Source: an uncultured Prevotella sp.
GTDB taxonomy: Bacteria; Bacteroidota; Bacteroidia; Bacteroidales; Bacteroidaceae
Assembly (NCBI GenBank): GCA_934230685.1
Contig: CAKQFF010000041.1
Coordinates: 1-12,184 of the forward strand
DNA length: 12,184 bases
Direction of reading: 5' to 3'
Shown: in pieces, positions 1 to 7,408 of the stretch
How positions within the stretch are numbered: position 1 is the stretch's first letter
Layout: each line of letters begins with the position of its first letter
The notes under the pieces: generated by a model
Databases searched by the model: none
What the model saw: the letters and a program-made list of their open reading frames with translations, nothing else
What the model was told of the DNA's origin: nothing
Made by a program: the position numbers and the translations under genes

Positions 1-4
1 ATAG

Positions 5-46
5 CAAAGCCCTGGCTTGTGAAAGTCAGGGCTTTGTGATTTTTTT
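5..46 (+). terminator. Intrinsic terminator of a gene left of the window
   Basis: Perfect 10-bp inverted repeat: CAAAGCCCTG (5-14) and CAGGGCTTTG (27-36), with a 12-nt loop, then TGA and a run of seven T (40-46). This is the classical rho-independent layout for the plus strand. The gene it ends lies outside the window. It should insulate the following receptor gene from upstream transcription. Confidence 0.8.
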
Positions 47-60
47 AGAATAAGGGAGTT

Positions 61-349
61 TTGACACACCCTCCTGTGGAGAGTTGCCCCTTCGGGGCGC
101 GCTGTCTACAGATAAACACCGATATTAATAACTCCAAATATCGGATGAGCCATAATTATTTCCCTCGGCAGGGAGTAAAAAAGAATACTTTAAGGACGTG
201 GAATGACAAAATGACCACATAGCTAAATTTTTCTTTTTCTTTTTAAACCTTTTTTGCTGCTTCGCGTCTATTTTATCGAACGGCTCTGAAAAAAGTCAGA
301 GTAACAGAACCGTGAGTCATAAAAAATATAATTAACCATAACAAAAAAG
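61..349 (+). other. Gene-free, hairpin-rich leader region upstream of the receptor gene
   Basis: About 290 bases with no credible ORF. Successive hairpins are visible: 75-110 (outer arms TGTGGA/TCTACA with a GU pair, inner GCCCC 86-90 / GGGGC 94-98 around TTC), 119-126/137-144 (CCGATATT/AATATCGG), 161-165/170-174 (TCCCT/AGGGA) and 284-289/296-301 (CTCTGA/TCAGAG). A T-rich stretch lies at 225-255. No clear TAnnTTTG promoter was found on either strand; the nearest is TAAATTTT at 224-231, without a -33 element. It could be a long structured 5' leader of the receptor gene or a separate small RNA ending in the T-rich stretch. The sequence alone does not decide. Confidence 0.35.
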
Positions 350-3316
350 ATGAAGCAGATTTTTTCCACTCTTCTGTTCCTTGTTGTGTCGATGGTTGCC
401 TTTGCACAGAATAATGTGACTGGCACTATCGTCGACCGCGACACAAAGGAACCAATGGAGCAGACAGCTGTGCAACTGTTGCGCACAGACAGTTCCTATG
501 TTGCAGGAACTGTGAGCGACGCCAATGGCGCATTCCGCCTGCAAGTGGCCAAGCATGGCAAGTACATTGTAAAGATTTCGAATGTGGGCTACAAGACCAT
601 GTTCCGCAACGTAAACGTGAATGCCGACAAGGATGTAGACCTTGGCAACATACAGTTTGCAGCGTCAGCCATATCGCTCAAAGGCACTACCGTGACAGCC
701 CAGGCAGCCAAGGTGGTGTTGAAGAAGGACACCTTTGTATATAATGCAACGGCATTTCGCACACCCGAAGGCTCTACCATCGAGGAACTTGTGAAGCGTT
801 TGCCTGGCGCACAGGTGGACGATGACGGCAAGATTACCGTGAATGGCAAGGAGGTGAAGAAAATCAAGGTCGACGGCAAGGAGTTTATGGTTGGCGACAC
901 AAAGACAGCCATGAAGAATCTTCCCACCAACATCGTAAACCAGATTAAGGCTTACGACGAGAAGAGCGACCTTGCCAAGGTTACTGGCATTGATGACGGC
1001 AACGAGCAGACCGTGCTCGACTTCGGACTGAAGAAGGGCATGAACCGTGGTGTCTTTGCCAATGCCGACCTTTCGGCCGGTACAAAGGACCGTTATTCGG
1101 AGCGACTCATGGGAGCTATGTTCAACTCAAAGTTGAGAGTGATGGGCTTTGGCTCCTTCAACAATACCAACGACATGGGATTTCATGGTGGCAGAGGAGG
1201 TTCGTTCGGTCGCGGTAGCAATGGTCTTAATGCTGCAAAGATGCTGGGAGCCAACTTCAACTACGACAATGGCAGCACATTCTCATGGGATGGTTCGGTG
1301 CGCTGGAACCATAGAGACGGCGACGCACTCACAAAGTCGTCATCCGAGAACTTCGTAAGCTCGTCGTCGTCGTTCAGCAATTCTGTCAAGCAGAACTTTA
1401 GCCGCAGCGACTCGTGGAACGCTCAGATGCGATTTGAATGGAAGCCCGACACCATGACCAACATAATGTTCCGTCCGAACATGAGCATTTCAAAGTCCGA
1501 CGGAAGCAATTCTTCCACCTCGGCACAATACAATGACGATCCCTACAACTACGTGAGCGATCCGCTCTCGGCAGATGCCATAAAGCAGATGGCTAAGGAG
1601 GGAAAGATGGTGAACACGTCAAAGAACAGTTCAATAAGCTATTCCGACTCAAAGACGTTTGGAGGTATGTTGCAGCTCAACCGCAAGCTCAACTCCAAGG
1701 GACGCAACGTGACATTGCGCGGCGACTTCAGCTATACCGATGGCACAAGCAAGTCGCTGTCTGCCAACAACGTGCATCTGTATCAGATACTCGATCACTT
1801 TGGCAACGACTCCACTTATCAGACCAACCGCTACAACCTCACACCGACAAAGAACTACAACTACTCGGTGCAGACGACATATAGCGAGCCTCTGTGGCGA
1901 GGCACATTCTTGCAGCTGAGCTATAAGTTCAACTACTCTTACTCAAAGAGCGACCGTGCCACCTACGACTTCTCCAACCTTGGCGAGGATTTATTCTCAG
2001 GATTGTCGCCACAGTATCGTCGTTGGGACGACTGGCTCATGCGTCTCGACCGTCCATATACCGATTATGAGGACAAGTCATTGTCGCGCTACTCGGAGTA
2101 TCGCAACTACACCCACGACATCGACCTCATGATGCGTATGCTTCGCGAGAAATACCAACTCAACTTTGGCGTAAAGTTTCAGCCTCAGACATCGAAGTTC
2201 ATTCAGGACTACCAGGGTGTCTACACCGACACTGTGCGCAATGTAGTGAACATCACACCTACGCTCGACTTCCGCTACAGATTCTCCAACGTTAGCCGAC
2301 TGCGCATAAACTATCGAGGCACAACATCGCAGCCATCGATGACCGACCTTCTCGACATCACCGACGACAGCGATCCGCTCAACATCACAAAGGGTAACCC
2401 GGGATTGAAACCGTCGTTCACCAACAACTTCCGCGCTGAATACAACAACTATATAGAGAAGCGACAGATGGCGATAATGGCGAGCGTGAACTATTCGAAC
2501 ACGCGCAACAGCATAGGCTACAAGGTGACCTATGACGAGCAGACCGGTGGACGAACCACACGACCGGAGAATATCAACGGCAACTGGAACGCTGGCGGTA
2601 TGTTTATATTCAATATGGCCATCGACACAACGGGCTATTGGAATGTGAACACCTTCACCAACCTCGACTATCAGAACCGTGTGGGCTATCTCTCGCTCAA
2701 CCGCAATGCCGACTCACAGCGTAATGTGACGAAGTCGACTACCATTGGCGAGCGTCTCGCAATGAGCTACCGCAACTCATGGCTTGAGGTGGAACTTGAC
2801 GGTTCGCTCAACTATATGCACACCCGCAACAACCTGCAGCCGGTTTCCAACCTCGACACATGGCAGTATGCTTATGGTGGAACAATCAACATCACGGCTC
2901 CTTGGGGCACAAGTATTTCCACAGACTTGCACCAGAATTCGCGCCGTGGCTATTCGGACAACTCGATGAACACCAACGAGCTGATATGGAACGCGCAGGT
3001 GGCGCAGAGCTTCTTGCGTGGCCGTGCGCTCACGGTGTCGCTCCAGTTCAACGACATCCTCGCCAACCAGAGCAACTTCTCGCGCACAGTGTCGGCAATG
3101 AGCCGCAGCGATGTGCAGTATAACTCAATCAACAGTTACGCCATGCTCCACGTCATCTATCGCTTCAACCTGTTTGGAGGCAAGATGGCACGTCGTGGTA
3201 ATGGCGGACCTGGCGAAGGTCCAGGACGTCCAGGAGGACGTAACGGTTTCGGTGGCATGCGTCCGCCAATGGGAAATCCGATGGGTGGAGGCGGTCATCG
3301 TCCGCCGATGTTCTAA
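350..3316 (+). CDS. TonB-dependent-receptor-like outer membrane beta-barrel protein (OMP_b-brl_3 type)
   Basis: 988-residue outer-membrane protein. The signal peptide is about residues 1-19 (MKQIFSTLLFL...AFA|Q). A carboxypeptidase-regulatory-like beta-sandwich follows at about 22-100 (starting VTGTIVDRDTKEP, with DANGAF and VGYK). A plug-like region is at about 108-230 (IEELVKRLPG, DGKITVNGKEVKKIKVDGKEF in part). The rest to about 942 is beta-barrel, rich in alternating aromatic and polar strands with Ser/Asn/Tyr-rich loops. This domain order is known from Bacteroidota receptors of the OMP_b-brl_3 family, which probably move a substrate across the outer membrane with TonB; the substrate is not identifiable. 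No SusD partner is adjacent, so it is not a classic polysaccharide-utilisation pair. Two Gly/Arg-rich stretches stand out: about 275-293 and a 46-residue C-terminal tail (943-988, 18 Gly). The gene stands alone, between a leader and a strong terminator. The start ATG follows an A-rich stretch, not a Shine-Dalgarno. Confidence 0.88.
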   Translation: MKQIFSTLLFLVVSMVAFAQNNVTGTIVDRDTKEPMEQTAVQLLRTDSSYVAGTVSDANGAFRLQVAKHGKYIVKISNVGYKTMFRNVNVNADKDVDLGNIQFAASAISLKGTTVTAQAAKVVLKKDTFVYNATAFRTPEGSTIEELVKRLPGAQVDDDGKITVNGKEVKKIKVDGKEFMVGDTKTAMKNLPTNIVNQIKAYDEKSDLAKVTGIDDGNEQTVLDFGLKKGMNRGVFANADLSAGTKDRYSERLMGAMFNSKLRVMGFGSFNNTNDMGFHGGRGGSFGRGSNGLNAAKMLGANFNYDNGSTFSWDGSVRWNHRDGDALTKSSSENFVSSSSSFSNSVKQNFSRSDSWNAQMRFEWKPDTMTNIMFRPNMSISKSDGSNSSTSAQYNDDPYNYVSDPLSADAIKQMAKEGKMVNTSKNSSISYSDSKTFGGMLQLNRKLNSKGRNVTLRGDFSYTDGTSKSLSANNVHLYQILDHFGNDSTYQTNRYNLTPTKNYNYSVQTTYSEPLWRGTFLQLSYKFNYSYSKSDRATYDFSNLGEDLFSGLSPQYRRWDDWLMRLDRPYTDYEDKSLSRYSEYRNYTHDIDLMMRMLREKYQLNFGVKFQPQTSKFIQDYQGVYTDTVRNVVNITPTLDFRYRFSNVSRLRINYRGTTSQPSMTDLLDITDDSDPLNITKGNPGLKPSFTNNFRAEYNNYIEKRQMAIMASVNYSNTRNSIGYKVTYDEQTGGRTTRPENINGNWNAGGMFIFNMAIDTTGYWNVNTFTNLDYQNRVGYLSLNRNADSQRNVTKSTTIGERLAMSYRNSWLEVELDGSLNYMHTRNNLQPVSNLDTWQYAYGGTINITAPWGTSISTDLHQNSRRGYSDNSMNTNELIWNAQVAQSFLRGRALTVSLQFNDILANQSNFSRTVSAMSRSDVQYNSINSYAMLHVIYRFNLFGGKMARRGNGGPGEGPGRPGGRNGFGGMRPPMGNPMGGGGHRPPMF

Positions 3317-3366
3317 AGCAAAAAAGGAATAAGCCCCCAAAGGCTTATTCCTTTTTTGCTTTTTTG
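3317..3366. terminator. Bidirectional intrinsic terminator between convergent genes
   Basis: Perfect 19-bp inverted repeat: left arm 3317-3335 (AGCAAAAAAGGAATAAGCC), loop CCCAAA, right arm 3342-3360. It begins on the base after the receptor stop codon. The A6 and T6 runs inside the arms give a U-tract after a GC-containing hairpin on either strand, with more T at 3360-3365. It ends the receptor gene (plus) and menC, whose stop is at 3375-3377 (minus). Confidence 0.9.
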
Positions 3367-3374
3367 TATAGTCT

Positions 3375-4409
3375 TTATTTTGTTTTCCAAATCTTGTCGC
3401 CCTTTATCTCAAGGTTCATCGGGATGTTGTCGGTGAAGAGTTGTCCCGTGCCCAAGCCTTGCGGCATTCTTATGTCCGGACCGTAGATGTCGGCTGCCAG
3501 CTGAGCCACAGCATTCAGTCCCACGTTGCTCTCCAGCGCACTTGTTATCCATGAGCCTATTCCGCGGGCGTTGGCAAGGTCGATCCATTCGCGCGTGCCG
3601 TGCATTCCGCCATGCAATGATGGCTTGAGGATGATGTATTGAGGGCGTATGCGGTCGAGCAGGTCCTGCTTCATCTGCGTCATGTTCACGCCAATCAGTT
3701 CCTCGTCAAGCGCGATGGGTATGGGCGATGAGGCGCATAGCTCAGCCATGCGGGCCCATTGGTGCTGGCGTATGGGCTGCTCAATGGAGTGGATGTCATA
3801 TTTGGCGAGTTGCTCCAAGCGTTTAGGGGCATCCTCGAAGGAGAATCCACCGTTGGCATCCACACGCAGTTCAATCTGGTCTTTGCTGAAAGTGTTGCGT
3901 ATGTGTCTCACCAGTTCGAGCTCGCGGTTGAAGTCGATGGCTCCGATTTTTAGTTTCACGCAATGGAATCCAGCCTTCATCTTCTCCTCAAGCCGGGCGA
4001 GCATCTCGTCGAAGTTGCCCATCCATACGAGTCCGTTGATGCAGATGCCCTCCTCGCCACGGGTGAAAGGCGTGTCGAAGAGATTGCCGTTGCCTCCACG
4101 CTCAAGGTCGAGCAGAGCCGTCTCTATACCGAAAAGGATGGAAGGGTAGGGGCGGAGCATGTCGTAGTTGACGTTGCCCGTAAGCTCAATCATCCGGCAC
4201 AGCTGTGCGAGAGTAGTGGCGTATTCAGGGCGTGCGTCGCAGCTGAGGTCGGGCAATGGAGCGCATTCGCCCACGCCCTTCACTCCAGGTTTGTCGTCGC
4301 TTGAGGCTTCGATAAACCACGACTGACGTGTGGTGTAGACTCCTCGCGACGTGCCTGCCGGCTGCTTGAAATGTAGGGTGCGGGGTATGATAGAGAATTT
4401 GTATTTCAT
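3375..4409 (-). CDS. menC: o-Succinylbenzoate synthase (MenC)
   Basis: 344 residues, enolase superfamily, MLE-like subgroup. The predicted reaction is dehydration of SHCHC to o-succinylbenzoate, a cytoplasmic step of menaquinone synthesis. All expected active-site elements are visible: the KxK motif at 152-154 (VKLKIG), metal ligands D184 (DANGG), E210 (SIEQP) and D235 (LDEEL), and the second catalytic lysine K262 (ILKPS). The N-terminal capping domain (IIPRTLHFKQPAGTSRGV) and SALESNVG (about 290-297) look like Bacteroidota MenC. The main alternative in this fold is L-Ala-D/L-Glu epimerase, which normally has a DxD motif at the end of the barrel; I do not see one. It is the second gene of an operon: its ATG lies 12 bases after the stop of the upstream lipoprotein gene. 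No other men genes are in the window, so it is separated from at least its immediate pathway partners here. Confidence 0.9.
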   Translation of the reverse strand: MKYKFSIIPRTLHFKQPAGTSRGVYTTRQSWFIEASSDDKPGVKGVGECAPLPDLSCDARPEYATTLAQLCRMIELTGNVNYDMLRPYPSILFGIETALLDLERGGNGNLFDTPFTRGEEGICINGLVWMGNFDEMLARLEEKMKAGFHCVKLKIGAIDFNRELELVRHIRNTFSKDQIELRVDANGGFSFEDAPKRLEQLAKYDIHSIEQPIRQHQWARMAELCASSPIPIALDEELIGVNMTQMKQDLLDRIRPQYIILKPSLHGGMHGTREWIDLANARGIGSWITSALESNVGLNAVAQLAADIYGPDIRMPQGLGTGQLFTDNIPMNLEIKGDKIWKTK

Positions 4410-4421
4410 AGATATGTCAGC

Positions 4422-4997
4422 TTAAACCTCGTCTTCATCGTCGTCGCTTGTGGTGTCGAGCTTGGTGTCGGTAGAGATAGACACGCCTCCCACGCGCGAA
4501 ATCTTCACGACAAGAGGCACATAGTTGTCGCTCATCTTGTCGGGCGATCCCACTGATGCGGCGAAATAGATGTTGTCGCCGTCGACATGGTCGAACACTA
4601 AGCCGAGCATAGCACCCTTTTTATATTCCTCTCCTACGTATTCGGCAAAGTTGCTCTTGGCGAAAGTGCGCTTGAAGAACTCCGTGCCGTCGCTGCGAAG
4701 AATGGTCAGCGTGATGCGGTTGTCGTAGTATTTGTTGCCACTCTCGTCCACGGTTAATGGAAGCGAAGTGTCAGCCTTGCGCTCGATGTTGACGCTATAA
4801 TTACTGCCGAGCCACTCTACCGAGCGGTTCTGGTTGTAGTCGCCCATGTTCTGTGTAGGCTTTGGTGTGGCCTTCACGGGTTTCTTGGCGATTATGTCGT
4901 TGCTCTTAGGCTTGCTTGTGCATGCTACGAATGCAGCGATGGCAACACAGAAAGCCGAGGCAACAATTGTTCGTGTAGTGCTTCTGTTGGTTTTCAT
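4422..4997 (-). CDS. Small lipoprotein, possibly DUF4738 family
   Basis: 191 residues when started at the ATG at 4995-4997. A longer reading to 5033 is possible but would lie over the promoter. The N-terminus is a lipoprotein signal: basic start MKTNRSTTR, a hydrophobic stretch, and a lipobox-like FVAC with C26 as lipid site. The residues after Cys (TSKPKSND) are not the acidic surface-export type, so a periplasmic-facing anchor is more likely. The body reads like a beta-rich domain (ITLTILRSDGTEFFKRTF, GDNIYFAASVG in part), and the end is strongly acidic (TTSDDDEDEV). I recall similar proteins as DUF4738, without certainty, and no function is known to me. It leads an operon with menC (12-bp gap), but that does not show a role in menaquinone synthesis. 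Confidence 0.8.
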   Translation of the reverse strand: MKTNRSTTRTIVASAFCVAIAAFVACTSKPKSNDIIAKKPVKATPKPTQNMGDYNQNRSVEWLGSNYSVNIERKADTSLPLTVDESGNKYYDNRITLTILRSDGTEFFKRTFAKSNFAEYVGEEYKKGAMLGLVFDHVDGDNIYFAASVGSPDKMSDNYVPLVVKISRVGGVSISTDTKLDTTSDDDEDEV

Positions 4998-5003
4998 GGG
5001 GCA

Positions 5004-5033
5004 CAAAGTTAATGCAAATAGTAGACAATACAA
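5004..5033 (-). promoter_or_regulatory. Bacteroidota-type promoter of the lipoprotein-menC operon
   Basis: Reading the minus strand, TTG (5033-5031), a 19-nt spacer, and the -7 box TAACTTTG (5011-5004) match the Bacteroidota consensus. Only six bases separate the box from the A of the ATG at 4997, so the predicted transcript start is at or within a base or two of the start codon. That argues for the 4997 start and suggests a nearly leaderless mRNA. Confidence 0.7.
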
Positions 5034-5096
5034 AATGAAATCATTGTTTTTTATTGCCTACTCGCTGTCTGCCTTTTATATTTATTGCAGAAAGTG

Positions 5097-5126
5097 TTGT
5101 GGGGCAATGTAAATTATGTAACTTTG
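5097..5126 (+). promoter_or_regulatory. Bacteroidota-type promoter of the DUF4230 gene pair
   Basis: TTG (5097-5099), a 19-nt spacer, and TAACTTTG (5119-5126) match the consensus exactly. The expected transcript start is near 5132, which gives a 5' leader of roughly 15 bases before the ATG at 5147. It is divergent to the promoter at 5004-5033, with about 60 bases between the two -33 elements. Confidence 0.8.
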
Positions 5127-5146
5127 CAATATAAAAACGGATAAAT

Positions 5147-5836
5147 ATGAAAAACAGAATTATTAATATGGTTGCGGTTGTGCTGCTGATGTTTGCCTTT
5201 GTTTCGTGTGGTGAAAGGCAGCAGCCCAAGGCAGAAGTGGAGCAACCCAAGATAGACACCATACCCACGCTCGTCATGCAGGCGCAGCGTTGCTCAAAGC
5301 TCTACACCACCGAGTATCACATCCACAAGGTGATAACCCACGACGACCAGCTTGCCATGAAAGGCAAGTTGCTTGGTCATGACTATAATGTGCTGTTGCC
5401 ATTGGGCAGCCGCAAGATAGCCATACCGGTGGATGCCACGGTGAAGGCATATGTCGACTTTGCCGATTTCTCGGAGAAGAATGTGCGCCGCGACACTACT
5501 CACATAGAGATAATATTGCCAGATCCGCATATAGTGCTCTCGGCCACGCGCATAAACCATGATGACATAAAGGAATATGTGGCCCTTACCCGCAGGAATT
5601 TCACCGACGAGGAACTGTCGTCGTATGAGAAGCAGGGCCGTCAGGCAATAATAGCCGACATAGCAAAGACCGACATCTTGGAGTCGGCACGCATAGGAGC
5701 CGCCAACGTGCTCGTGCCAATGTTGCAGCAGTTGGGCTACCGTGCCGAGAACATCACTATCTCGTTCCGCCACGACCTTAAGCGTGGCGACATGTCGAAG
5801 CTTATCGACAAAACAACAGTAGAGAAGAAAAAATAA
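5147..5836 (+). CDS. DUF4230 family lipoprotein
   Basis: 229 residues. The signal is of lipoprotein type: a hydrophobic stretch ending in FVSC, with C21 as lipid site, followed by GERQQPKAEVEQPK, a polar linker. The body matches what I know of DUF4230 proteins: QRCSKLYTTEYHIHKVITHDD near 46-66, a strand with IAIPVDATVKAYVDF, then IEIILPDPHIVLS, and a C-terminal helical part with ARIGAANVLVPMLQQLGY. The biochemical function is unknown; the protein should sit in the periplasm, tethered to a membrane. The next gene starts 12 bases after the stop and encodes a second member of the family, so the two are probably co-transcribed and may act together. That last point is inference. Confidence 0.82.
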   Translation: MKNRIINMVAVVLLMFAFVSCGERQQPKAEVEQPKIDTIPTLVMQAQRCSKLYTTEYHIHKVITHDDQLAMKGKLLGHDYNVLLPLGSRKIAIPVDATVKAYVDFADFSEKNVRRDTTHIEIILPDPHIVLSATRINHDDIKEYVALTRRNFTDEELSSYEKQGRQAIIADIAKTDILESARIGAANVLVPMLQQLGYRAENITISFRHDLKRGDMSKLIDKTTVEKKK

Positions 5837-5848
5837 AAGTAGTGGATT

Positions 5849-6481
5849 ATGAAACAGAACAATAATTCTCCACGTCGCAACATCTTTCTCATGCCGTTGC
5901 GCATGCTCATAATGAAGATATTGCTTGTCGTGGTGCTTGTGGTTGTGGTGGTGCTTGTGGCACATCACTATATAAATAAGGTGTCGTCGACATCCACCAT
6001 GACCGAAGTGGTGAAGGACGAAAAGATAGACATTACGCCATCGCAGATACGCTCGATAGAGCAGATAGGCGAGTGGTCGTTTCTTGAAATCAACGACGAG
6101 GAACTGATAGACACCGTGCGCCATGGCTTCTTCTCGGACGACGAACTCGTGCGTATCTATTACGGCACGCTGCGTCTGGGCATAAATCTCAAGGAAGCTC
6201 ATGAAGGTTGGCTCGCCATGCAGGGCGACACGCTGTGCGCTATATTGCCTCCAGTGCGTCTGCTCGACAACAACTTTATTGATGAGGCCCGCACACGCTC
6301 GTTTATAGAGACGGGCAAATGGACCCATCAAGACCGCAAAGCCATGTACAACCGTGCGGTGCAACGCATGCGCCGACGCTGCTTGACAAAGAAAAACTAT
6401 CAGGCAGCGCATGACAATGCCCGTGTGCAGTTTGAGCAAATGCTGCGTTCGATGGGCTATGACAAGGTGAAAGTGGAATAG
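5849..6481 (+). CDS. DUF4230 family protein with N-terminal membrane anchor
   Basis: 210 residues. After a basic N-terminus (SPRRNIFLMPLR) comes a very hydrophobic, Val/Leu-rich segment at about 19-38, best read as an uncleaved membrane anchor with the rest outside the cytoplasm. The following domain repeats the layout of the upstream gene: IRSIEQIGEWSFLEINDEEL corresponds to the TTEYHIHKV region, ILPPVRLLDNNFI to the IILPDPHIVLS region, and the end is again helical (ARVQFEQMLRSMGY). I therefore place it in DUF4230, with function unknown. It lies 12 bases after the first DUF4230 gene with no terminator between them. Its stop is 33 bases from the convergent sigma factor gene. Confidence 0.8.
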   Translation: MKQNNNSPRRNIFLMPLRMLIMKILLVVVLVVVVVLVAHHYINKVSSTSTMTEVVKDEKIDITPSQIRSIEQIGEWSFLEINDEELIDTVRHGFFSDDELVRIYYGTLRLGINLKEAHEGWLAMQGDTLCAILPPVRLLDNNFIDEARTRSFIETGKWTHQDRKAMYNRAVQRMRRRCLTKKNYQAAHDNARVQFEQMLRSMGYDKVKVE

Positions 6482-6503
6482 GGGTAGAGGTGGCATGATG
6501 CCG

Positions 6504-6534
6504 TGGCACTACAATTAGTTCAACTGTAGTGCCA
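6504..6534. terminator. Hairpin between convergent genes, stop codon in the loop
   Basis: Perfect 10-bp inverted repeat: TGGCACTACA (6504-6513) and TGTAGTGCCA (6525-6534), with an 11-nt loop. The TAA of the sigma factor gene (6515-6517, minus) lies in the loop, so one arm is coding sequence. No T-run follows on either strand, so it is not a classical intrinsic terminator. It may mark the 3' ends of both convergent transcripts. Confidence 0.4.
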
Positions 6535-7111
6535 TGTCATACGCCTTCGCCATGCGCCGCATATTGAGCAAAGCATAGCGCATGCGTCCGAGTGCTGTGT
6601 TTATGCTAACGTTGGTAGTATCGGCAATCTCCTTAAACGACAATTGCTGATAGAAGCGCATATACACCACCTCGCGTTGCGACGGGGGCAATGTGTCGAG
6701 CAGACGGCGCACATCCTTCAGCACCTGCTGGTTGACATATTGGCTCTCGATGCTGCTCACGTGCAGATCGCTGTCGGCAATATTTGAAAGGTTATTGTCG
6801 TTGGCTGTATCCACGATGTTTTGCGAGTTAAGGTCGCGATACCAGTCCATTATCACGTTATGTGCAATGCGCATAATCCATGCTCCGAACTTTCCGCTCA
6901 CAGTATAGCGTCCCTCCTGAAGGCGTGTGATCACCTTCACGAAGGTCTCTTGGAACAGATCCTCGGCAGTATCGCGGTCGTGAACCACGAACAGTATGTA
7001 TGAGAAGAGTTTCGACTGGTTGCGAAGCAGCAATAGGTCGAAAGCACGGTTGTTGCCATCGGCATATGATAAGGCCAACTCTTCGTCGGTCATATCTTCC
7101 ATCTTTTTCAT
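6515..7111 (-). CDS. ECF-type RNA polymerase sigma factor
   Basis: 198 residues, two-domain sigma-70 family (ECF) layout. Region 2 is at about 22-95: the core-binding helix with AEDLFQETFVKV (49-60), then FGAWIMRIAHNVIMDWYRDL (75-94) for -10 recognition. Region 4 is at about 132-187: LPPSQREVVYMRFYQQLS, then a helix-turn-helix LSFKEIAD (157-164) ... INTALGRMRYAL (170-181). A weakly conserved linker (95-131) joins them. It should direct RNA polymerase to a set of promoters that cannot be inferred here. No anti-sigma factor gene is adjacent, so this is an orphan ECF factor in this context. The ATG at 7111 begins MKKMEDMTDEELALSY; a start at M4 (7102) is possible. Its promoter lies about 100 bases upstream, leaving a leader of about 90 bases. 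Confidence 0.92.
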   Translation of the reverse strand: MKKMEDMTDEELALSYADGNNRAFDLLLLRNQSKLFSYILFVVHDRDTAEDLFQETFVKVITRLQEGRYTVSGKFGAWIMRIAHNVIMDWYRDLNSQNIVDTANDNNLSNIADSDLHVSSIESQYVNQQVLKDVRRLLDTLPPSQREVVYMRFYQQLSFKEIADTTNVSINTALGRMRYALLNMRRMAKAYDMALQLN

Positions 7112-7209
7112 TTTCTTAATTTTTTTGTATGAAGTAAAAGTGCTTCGATAGGCAAACCTCGTTTTATGATTAATAAATAAAATATGTTGTCTTGTTTAAT
7201 ATAACGTCA

Positions 7210-7240
7210 CAAAGGTAAAATAATTTAACGAAACCGCCAA
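7210..7240 (-). promoter_or_regulatory. Bacteroidota-type promoter of the sigma factor gene
   Basis: Reading the minus strand, TTG (7240-7238), a 20-nt spacer, and the -7 box TACCTTTG (7217-7210) fit the consensus. The transcript start would be near 7203-7205, so the sigma mRNA has an A/T-rich leader of about 90 bases. This is a housekeeping-type promoter, so autoregulation by the ECF factor is not evident. Confidence 0.65.
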
Positions 7241-7322
7241 AAGATTTTTGCCGTTTTTTCTGTTTGGCCATTAAATGCACACCTGTAAGGTGATTATAAT
7301 AATAATGTATAGGGATAAGCGC

Positions 7323-7358
7323 AAAAAAAAGAGGTTGGTGCAGGATGCTACCAACCTC
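7323..7358 (-). terminator. Intrinsic terminator with U8 tract (minus strand)
   Basis: Inverted repeat of 9 perfect base pairs: 7331-7339 and 7350-7358, with a 10-nt loop, flanked on the minus-strand 3' side by eight T (A run at 7323-7330 on the plus strand). On the plus strand no T-run follows, so the direction is clearly minus. Confidence 0.75.
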
Positions 7359-7403
7359 ATAAAGTCGATTTCGTTAAAAAAAATATCGAAATCTTTAAAA
7401 TGA
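7323..7403 (-). ncRNA. Candidate small RNA of about 80 nt (or attenuated leader)
   Basis: On the minus strand a promoter at 7440-7409 predicts a start near 7402-7404. About 45 bases downstream is a perfect 9-bp hairpin, GAGGTTGGT (7358-7350) pairing with ACCAACCTC (7339-7331), followed directly by eight T (7330-7323): a strong intrinsic terminator. Between them lies another stem, GATTTCG (7393-7387) with CGAAATC (7373-7367). The product would be an RNA of roughly 80 nt with two stem-loops and no sizeable ORF. No protein gene on this strand needs such a terminator. Alternatively it is an attenuator feeding the sigma gene, whose own promoter lies about 100 bases further on. Confidence 0.5.
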
Positions 7404-7408
7404 TACCG

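Noticed and set aside
86..98. UUCG tetraloop as sign of an rRNA or known structured RNA
   Set aside because: The surrounding sequence does not match any rRNA, tmRNA, SRP or RNase P segment that I recognise, and the stem register does not give the canonical C(UUCG)G closing with a full stem.
3649..4149. Plus-strand open frame of 166 codons opposite menC
   Set aside because: menC has all its catalytic residues on the other strand; this frame is Ser-rich and has no domain.
4998..5033. Longer start for the lipoprotein at 5033
   Set aside because: It would overlap the promoter, and it would put extra residues before a clean lipoprotein signal that begins at 4997.
5294..6496. 400-codon open frame on the minus strand opposite the DUF4230 genes
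   Set aside because: It runs opposite two well-supported genes. The translation is rich in His/Tyr/Leu in a way expected from the reverse reading of their codons and has no recognisable domain.
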